Below, piece after piece: positions 57,793-64,000 of a stretch of 64,000 nt of DNA. Every line of letters begins with the position of its first letter. The stretch's first letter is position 1. Position numbers and translations under genes: made by a program. The stretch comes from Ascaris suum (Eukaryota > Nematoda > Chromadorea > Rhabditida > Ascarididae). Under the pieces are notes generated by a model. The model was not told where the DNA came from. It ran no database searches and saw only the letters and a list, made by a program, of their open reading frames with translations. Where the stretch lies: assembly GCA_013433145.1 (NCBI GenBank), contig CM024175.1:8416516-8480515 (forward strand). Direction: 5' to 3'.

Positions 57793-59563
57793 ATGCGCTC
57801 TGCATCACTTCTAGTCTTGCTCTGCTGTGTACTACTTGCATTCTCAGCGGTGAATGCTGAGTAAGTTCCAAGCATAAAGATTCTTTGATTGGCATGAATG
57901 TGTTCCATACGATTAGATGATGCTAGTTCGTGCGAATAGGCCTTCTTTGCGTTGAAAAAGCAAATAAAAATTTTGAAGGTGAATCTTGAAGTGGTTTTCT
58001 CATCGGCGAAGCGTTTCTAGAAGATATCAATATTCGAGTGTTTTCAAGAAATACAACTCTAATAGAAATCAATGAGAAGCGATCATCGCCGATAGTATAT
58101 TGAAAGTGCTCTTTGATTGGGTTCCCTAGAATTTTGTGATTTTTTGAAGGTAACTAGCGCGACGAAAGAAGTGAGGACTGCTGTCGATTAGCCACAATGG
58201 CGGTAAGGGTGCTTAAGACTTCTGCACACATTTCTACTGAAGTCATTTGAAAGACAGCAGCAATTTTTCTAGCCAGTTGATTATAACCTTTCGATCTTTT
58301 CGACAAATCGTTCGGTTTGCAGCATTGAGTTTGCCTTTCGAACCATATATGAGAGGGAAATTACGGCGTTTACCGTGATAACGCACTAGACAGGTCCTAA
58401 ATGATCAACAGTGCATGCCATTTATTTGCTGCATGACACAGAATAGTGAAGCGTTGTGTGACACAGATAATAGCCCTGCAATTTGTCAAGTCCCGGCAAA
58501 CTCGTGCATTTCAATGCTACGAGTATATACGAATAGTGTGATTCAAAGCAATCATTCGAACTTGAGGCTGCGTTGCTCAAGTGTCTCCACCGCCCTTCCC
58601 CGCACTTTCTCGCTTGTGCCGAAGTAAATCTCCCAGACGACCTCAGTTCGAATGCACTCCACTGAGACAATTTAAGGGCGATTGATGCGTGAATTCGCAC
58701 TCCAGTTGGTCCGAATTTAAGCGCTCCTTCCAAGGCCATTTGGTTATGCATGTCATGGAAATCTCAGGGACGTCATCCAAGCGTAGGATCCAACCCAAGA
58801 CACCGCATCCTGATAAGGGTATAGCGCCAATAACCGGAACAGCATTGATATTAGCAGTGTAGAATGATTTTTACAAAAATACACTTATAGCAAATATGCC
58901 GTGGTCTACTTGACTACGCCGCCTATAAGTTAGAGGCCGCAGATTCGTGCCGCTTTCTTGAAAAAGTTTCACTCGTCCTCAAACAACGATTATCATCTTA
59001 TTTTGATGCTCATCTTGGCTTTAAATGCGACGTTAGCCAGATATTGCCGTGGTTAGATCGTTCCGTGATTCGCTCTCACTCAACTTTTAGCCATTCCTCA
59101 TTTGCCATTCACAGACAAAAAATCGAGGATAGCCGGGTAGAAGCAAACGAAAAATGTGTCTAGAAACGCTTTTGTGTTATTCAGAGATAAACAGAAGATG
59201 CACAGCTCCTTACTGTCTCTCGGGAACCCACAAGCTTTTCCAAGCACTTTTGCGCTTGTCACCGGCCACCTGAAAAGTTTTAAATAAGATGCATTTTCGA
59301 GTTGGACGAGTGAAGCACTCGATTACTTCCAGTAATTTTTTCTTCTAACTATTTGTCTTTCTTCCAGTTTGCTCCCTTTCATTAACAGCTTCAAACAGCT
59401 TGCTTTCAGGCTTTCTGCTGCATTGATTCGATCCAAGAGACATTATGGAGGCTACTATAAAAAAGCAACGCTATATGGTCCTGGAGGAGTGGCATCGCGA
59501 ACGGTCGCTCGTGGACCGTATGGCCGAGGATATTCGAAGACAAGCGTACTCTACGGCAAGTGA
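57793..59563 (+). CDS. Secreted Gly/Tyr-rich peptide gene, right copy
   Basis: Exon 1 (57793-57860) is identical to the left copy and encodes the signal peptide. The donor GA|GTAAGT leaves two bases. Exon 2 has two nested acceptors in the same frame, 42 bases apart. TTTCTTCCAG gives an exon from 59368 and adds a short pro-segment LLPFINSFKQLAFR. TTGCTTTCAG gives an exon from 59410. Both then encode LSAALIRSKR (a dibasic Arg-Ser-Lys-Arg processing site), HYGGYYKKATLYGPGGVAS, RTVARGPYGRGY and SKTSVLYGK, with a stop at 59563. The product is about 72 or 86 residues, and the mature peptide after RSKR is 40. The gene lies divergent to its twin, about 3.2 kb between start codons. Antimicrobial or neuropeptide-like role inferred from YGGY/GRGY content only. 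Confidence 0.72.
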
Positions 59564-60103
59564 GACGACGACCAGTTCATGCCATACTGTACGACTCATA
59601 ATGAACCTGCTAAACTGCACTTTCGCACTCATATTCGCCAAAAATGTGCATGATTATAAATAAAAGAAAAAAGATTTCATTGGTTCTCTTACAGTTTCGT
59701 CACAAATTTGCAATATTCGACAGCGTGATGCATGAATTCGATCACATTTATAATTGAGAAGGAATGCAACTCCTATCTAAATGAGATCCGAAGGTTCTGC
59801 AATAAATTTTACATCATTTCTGTTCGTTTCAACATCGGAAGCGGTCCAGAATGTGCAATGTGTCAGGTCTATCGACTGCTGCATATATGCAACTCATGAA
59901 ATGATTGCTTATCTAGTGAAACTATTTCCGTGATCACAGAGAGCCTTATGCGATTTGTTCACGGATCGATTGATGCCTGTTAATAGTAACTGGCAAAAAC
60001 CATAAAGATGTGAGACAGCATGCTATCGGTGCACATATTGGAGCGGGAAATGAGAAGCTAGTGCTGTTACACTGTGTTATTTGATCTCGAGTGGCCATGA
60101 CAA

Positions 60104-60335
60104 ATGTGGAAGCACAAAATAATCACGAAAAAGCAGCCTAAGAACCACGAATCGTTCGATCGGAAACCCTCCAGGAATTCAAGACTGAGGCTTTAAGGCA
60201 TGTACCAAACCTCTACTTGTCATATCATGGAAAGCGATTCAACATGTTTCGTATGCTATTGAAACGCTTGGAGCCCGCACTTTACCCATGGGCGATGGAA
60301 TACTAATTTCTGGCACAGTTTACTTTTATGAGTGA
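60104..60335 (+). pseudogene. Broken right-arm copy of the edge-crossing gene
   Basis: Mirror of 52053-52283. The 3' part is almost identical (AIETLGARTLPMGDGILISG is kept), but the 5' part has an in-frame TAA, a TGA where the left copy has CGA, and frame changes. The donor site is altered (GTGAGT to GTGAGC), and the second exon is absent because the arm ends first. Confidence 0.5.
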
Positions 60336-60487
60336 GCCTTAGAAACAGCCACAGTTTCCGTCGAATGAAAGTTTCCTACGAAATCACTGTGGGCATCACC
60401 CTGACCTTGCTGCTTTTTCTGATCAATTCTTGAAATGCGTTCGTATTTTCGCGAAAACTTTCTGTCTTGTATGTTCGGTCTGTCGCT

Positions 60488-60857
60488 TCACAGCTTGCTG
60501 TGATTAAAGTAAACGGCGACGTATCTTAGTTGAATATGCAATGCGCATAAATTCGCCCAAAAGTCTCCGTGAATACGTCTTTGTCGTAAAGCAGTTAGTT
60601 GCTGACAGCTGAGAAGTCCTTATTTTAGTTAATGCTCAAGAGAGGTCGTTCTTGGAAGACGTCATGACAATGAATCATCGGAACAAATTGTTTTTGCACA
60701 GAACATTAAGATAACGAAAATGGAAAGCATGTGAATGGTGCGCTTGTTTCGAACGCTCGATATAAACGTCTTTGATATTCCTGATATTTTGGACACAAAG
60801 GCGTGGTTTTCTTCACCTGTCGAGTGCATCTTCGACGTGGTCGAAGTTAATTCCCAT
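60488..60857 (-). CDS. Small two-exon gene, unidentified
   Basis: ATG at 60857 reads MGINFDHVEDALD to a donor GACAG|GTGAAG (60817/60816) leaving two bases. After a 208-base intron ending ACTTCTCAG, exon 2 (60608-60488) reads CQQLTALRQRRIHGDFWANL then CALHIQLRYVAVYFNHSKL and a TGA. The phase matches and a 53-residue product results. No signal peptide. It lies just outside the right arm and converges on the right peptide gene. Family not recognised. Confidence 0.55.
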
Positions 60858-60899
60858 TTTATTCGTATCACTTTTTGAAGCCTTTCTGAACAGGTTTAA

Positions 60900-61215
60900 A
60901 GCAAGGATTTTTCAGGAATAGTAGCATGTTTTATTTGAAGGGCCACACTGAAAATTTTTCTAACTCTCTCAATGACTTCCAGTAATTCATGGATAAAAGA
61001 CCGATTTATTCCACTTTATATCTCTAGGAAGACCTTCCACATGATTAAAACAACATCGAAACAAATCAAACTTCTCCACGCATTGCAAAGAGAAATCAAA
61101 ACCACAAAATAAGCAACATCACTAGAAAAGCAAAGATCAAATTACCTGAAATGCGCACAAAACGCACATGGATTTTCATGAGAAACGCACATCATTCCAC
61201 TTTCTCTTCTTTTTG
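60900..61215. other. Noncoding flank before a microsatellite
   Basis: I see no supported gene between the small minus gene and the TA repeat. Confidence 0.4.
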
Positions 61216-61218
61216 TAT

Positions 61219-61386
<168 letters not shown>

Positions 61387-61389
61387 CTT

Positions 61390-62465
61390 ATATACATATA
61401 AAATCACATCCTTTTTTACTACTACTCCTATCAGACTTAAATAAGCGATAATGAAAGACATCGTAAAATTACAAAGCTAAATTCGATATGCAACCGGTCC
61501 GGTTGGTCTCAAAAACAAACTATTGTGCTGAAGATTTGCATAATTGATCGATCCGCTTTGAAAATTTATTACTGACACCTTTGCCACCGTTTTTTTTGAT
61601 ACCTGGCAACCGACTGGTTTAAATGGACTACACTGCGGAAGCACAAAGGACGCTAGTCCTTTGGCATGTTTTTGCAGTTGCTAAATTCATTCTTCCGAGC
61701 CCACCGCTTGCATTCATATTCACGAATAAAGAAATAATGCCACCATGTTCAGGGTCTTCCATGCCCAGCTACAGTTGAGAAATGCATTAACTAAAAGCTC
61801 TCTTCTGGTCTACTGTTCGACTTTTAGCAGGATGATCTGCAACCGGAAGTTTTACGATAGTATATGCAAGTGGGGGAGAAGGCGATCAGCAGGAAGCTAC
61901 TCATTAGACAGGTAGAAATATGTACATATGTACGCACAAACACGACGTCTCCATAAAGCGCTTCTCGTGAGGTATGTCTGGCAGCACAGAGCATGAGAGC
62001 ATTTCAGCAGCAGCTTGTGGATCAGCGAATTATGTGTACAGTCACGCACTTGTCCCACCTTTTGCGGTTCCAACTACTAACTGCCAAGAGCCTAAAGCAC
62101 AGGCGCTCATTGTCTAATCGATGTCGTCTCACCACCTCTGAGTTTAGCTGATGAAAAAGCTTGTGAAATTCTGGTGAATTCTGAAAACAGCTTGATTTCT
62201 TGCAACAAAAAAAGTGGAATATTTATCGCTGATATAACATCACGCTGCAACTTCTGGTGAAAAAGTTTCCCTTTCGCTTTTGTTATTGAAAGTTTCGTTT
62301 CTTTCTAATGAGCGCTTCAAAAGAATTTCCGAGACATCCTCTAGGGCATATTAAGCATCTCGAAGTCATGGACATGCTAGTGCTTGAATGCATCGGCCCA
62401 ATCATCACTTCAAATTACATAGCACCACATGACACACTCTAGTACCAGCTGCATGAGTTTCGAAT
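61390..62465. other. Stretch with no supported gene
   Basis: Open frames are short on both strands. No RNA gene or element is recognised. Confidence 0.4.
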
Positions 62466-62470
62466 GATCG

Positions 62471-62852
62471 TCAGTGAAGCGATATCCATTGTCTTCTCGT
62501 AACTAATAACTGCTGGTAACCGATTTCAACAACAGGTTGACCAATGAACGAGGAACGGTTTGATTTGATGGTCGGAGAAGGGTGGATCACAGGCGAAGTT
62601 TTATTAGAATCTTGAAGGCAGTTGGATCGACTGATGATGGCGAATTTTGGTAGGCTAATGTAAAGCACGAGGAGGTAGATGATAGAGCTCAGGAAGGAGC
62701 TGGCATCGGCTAATAACGGCAAAGGATGTCTACTGGCAAGCCTTAGTGACTCTAGTGGGTTATGTTGAGGGAATCCTCGTTCCTTCAGCGCGTTCCTTTT
62801 TATATGATTCTTTTTGAGTCGTCGGCCGTCATCTGTCTGGTTATGATGATGT
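62471..62852 (-). CDS. Last exon of an unidentified gene with a possible membrane segment
   Basis: The acceptor TTTTGCTTCCGCAG opens a 126-residue minus frame ending at a TGA. It starts His-rich (HHHNQTDDGRRLKKNHIK), then RNALKERGFPQHNPLESLR, a hydrophobic stretch SSFLSSIIYLLVLYISL, and a Ser/Pro-rich tail with CLQDSNKTSPVIHPSPT and GQPVVEIGYQQLL, ending RQWISLH. Basic before and polar after the hydrophobic stretch would suit a single-pass membrane protein. A second frame across the acceptor (EWNFRNTECFASADIIITR) is open for a short way. Family unknown. Confidence 0.5.
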
Positions 62853-63159
62853 CTGCGGAAGCAAAACACTCAGTATTCCGGAAGTTCCATTCTCATCACT
62901 GCAGCCACTTTTTAATGCATCGTTTCGAAACGTTTTAACTTTTATCGTTCCATAAGAGCGGTTCTCCTAGTGACTCATTGATTGCTTTTTGCAGCGCCTT
63001 TGATATTCTAAGCTACGCGTTTTGCATGCCTTCGATATCAGATCATCGCCAGTTTTGGAAGATATGAGGAAGAGAAGACGACTAATAGCTGTCGTAGCTT
63101 AAGAGGGTGTGAATGTGATGTTGAAAACTTTGGAATTTTAAGCAAATAAAGAGGAAATT

Positions 63160-63345
63160 GTGCAAATAACGATCTCGTTTTACGAACAAGCGCGAAGTAT
63201 ACGAGTAAAATATATCTGCTCGATGGAGAGAAGGCTTTGCAAGAAACTTCATCGAAATTTTAAAAACCTTTTTCTACTTCGGCTCAATAGAGAGAAGTTA
63301 TTGTCGTCGAAACCCATATCTTCGACGTGCCACTGGATTGTCTAG
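63160..63345 (+). CDS. Candidate basic ORF or exon, unidentified
   Basis: A plus frame reads ITISFYEQARSIRVKYICSM, ERRLCKKLHRNFKNLFLLR and ends SSTCHWIV. It is strongly basic with ordered hydrophobic spacing. It lacks an early ATG, so if real it is an exon. No family is recognised. Confidence 0.4.
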   Translation: MQITISFYEQARSIRVKYICSMERRLCKKLHRNFKNLFLLRLNREKLLSSKPISSTCHWIV

Positions 63346-63359
63346 TATGCAAATATTTC

Positions 63360-64000
63360 GTAACTACGACCTGCTGAGTGTGTTAAACAGCTTTAAAAAA
63401 AAGCAAAAAAAAGCAAATGCAAGGTTATAGTTTCAATATTACATGTTGGATAGCTGGATCAACCCTACTGTAGGGGATTGCAAGATTGACGGCAAAGGAG
63501 GAGTGGGGAAAACCAAGATGAGGACTTCATGAAGGATTGAAGAGCGCTGTGACGATATAATGTCCGATTCCCACATCTCGTTTACCACAGCGAGAAAATT
63601 TACTGGCGAATTGAGGGGAAGATTGCGATGATGAAGTGGCGAATTCAGAGGACGCATAGAGGGAGTGATTGTCAAAAAAAGAAAGAAAAAAGTCGAGACG
63701 AAGAAATGTGAGGCTTAACCTTGAATCTAGTCCCGCAAGCCCGGCCACGACCGAGGCCATGCTTAATATACCGACAACATGGAGAAAAAGTAGACCTGGT
63801 CCTAGACAACAGTCTTTTCACCAACACATGGCCAGGATCTTGTAGGGACCAATTAACCTCTCTCCATCTCATGAATCAAGTCCGGCCGCGTCTATATTTT
63901 TGCTACTAGCCGAAGTTCAACCCGGAAAGAAAATCATCTTTTCGGGATTCCACTGTGAGAAGCTAAGCGCTCGACTATCTTCCCTCCGATAACGGAAAAA
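63360..64000. other. Repeat-like, higher-G+C end of the window
   Basis: Several overlapping minus frames (63439-63675, 63527-63760, 63672-63872) are open but mutually exclusive. The last 130 bases contain a possible tRNA-like relic. Confidence 0.35.
63900..63992 (-). ncRNA. Possible class II tRNA-like relic
   Basis: On the minus strand TAGTCGAGCGCTTAGC resembles the D-arm/box A of Ser or Leu tRNAs. GAAAAGATGATTTTC forms a variable-arm-like hairpin, and GGGTTGAACTTC is a degenerate box B about 54 bases on. The acceptor stem cannot be completed, so a relic or a tRNA-derived repeat is more likely than a working gene. Confidence 0.22.

Larger units (their letters stand above)
56949..60430. repeat. 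Right arm of the large inverted duplication
   Basis: Reverse complement of the left arm (51955-55445). The outer edge is near 60425-60430, where GATCAA is the last clearly shared stretch. It carries the right copy of the peptide gene and a broken copy of the gene that crosses the left edge. Confidence 0.93.

Noticed and set aside
57661..57864. 67-codon frame starting upstream of the peptide gene TATA box
   Set aside because: Its first 44 codons lie upstream of or across the promoter. The signal-peptide ATG at 57793 with its TATA box explains the locus better.
59445..59663. 72-codon frame overlapping peptide exon 2 in another frame (and its left-arm twin)
   Set aside because: It overlaps the better supported exon 2 and reads through its stop region; the conserved in-frame changes favour the peptide frame.
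51955..60430. Interpreting the inverted repeat as a terminal-inverted-repeat DNA transposon
   Set aside because: The arms contain a host-type spliced peptide gene, the centre shows no transposase motif, and no target-site duplication was visible at the outer edges.

Overview
This window looks like AT-rich nuclear DNA of a nematode. The evidence is: spliced genes whose introns end in TTTCAG-type sites and mostly start GTAAGT or GTGAGT; several very short introns (42, 60, 75 and 90 bases); divergent F-box-like coding pieces; and a small secreted Gly/Tyr-rich peptide gene resembling the nematode YGGY antimicrobial/neuropeptide-like peptides. There is no bacterial organisation, CRISPR array or operon with ribosome binding sites. 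The clade is not resolved. Most genes were read as single exons by eye from an acceptor, an open frame and a donor or stop. Confidence is therefore modest wherever no family is recognised.

Region 1 (1-27.4 kb) is a patchwork of exons on both strands separated by AT-rich DNA. The better supported ones are a minus exon at 518-688, a plus last exon at 8501-8807, a minus last exon at 9365-9552, a plus last exon at 15635-15815, a minus last exon at 21528-21725, a four-exon plus 3' end at 23442-24369 and a plus last exon at 27314-27442. Short segments resembling F-box cores recur (near 0.8, 3.9, 13.6 and 17.0 kb). Three TA microsatellites longer than 100 bp lie here.

Region 2 (27.48-48.06 kb) contains the clearest conventional gene, a plus-strand F-box/leucine-rich-repeat protein. 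Its first exon (27480-27652) begins 37 bases after the stop of the preceding gene, an operon-like spacing. Its F-box continues, in matching phase, in an exon at 41915, which implies a first intron of about 14 kb. Coding-like pieces on both strands lie inside that intron. Leucine-rich exons follow at 45142, 45843 and 47201, and a Ser-rich tail ends at 48055.

Region 3 (48.7-63.4 kb) holds a minus gene 3' end at 50498-50987, a plus exon at 51426-51640 and then the most striking object. This is a large inverted duplication with about 3.5 kb arms (about 51955-55445 and 56949-60430) around a 1.5 kb unique centre. Each arm carries the same two-exon secreted peptide gene, and the two are transcribed divergently from the centre. 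The copies differ by in-frame changes, and one has lost the upstream of two nested splice acceptors. Another candidate gene runs across the left outer edge and survives in the right arm only as a broken fragment, which suggests the left arm is the original. A small two-exon minus gene (60488-60857) and a minus exon with a membrane segment (62471-62852) follow.
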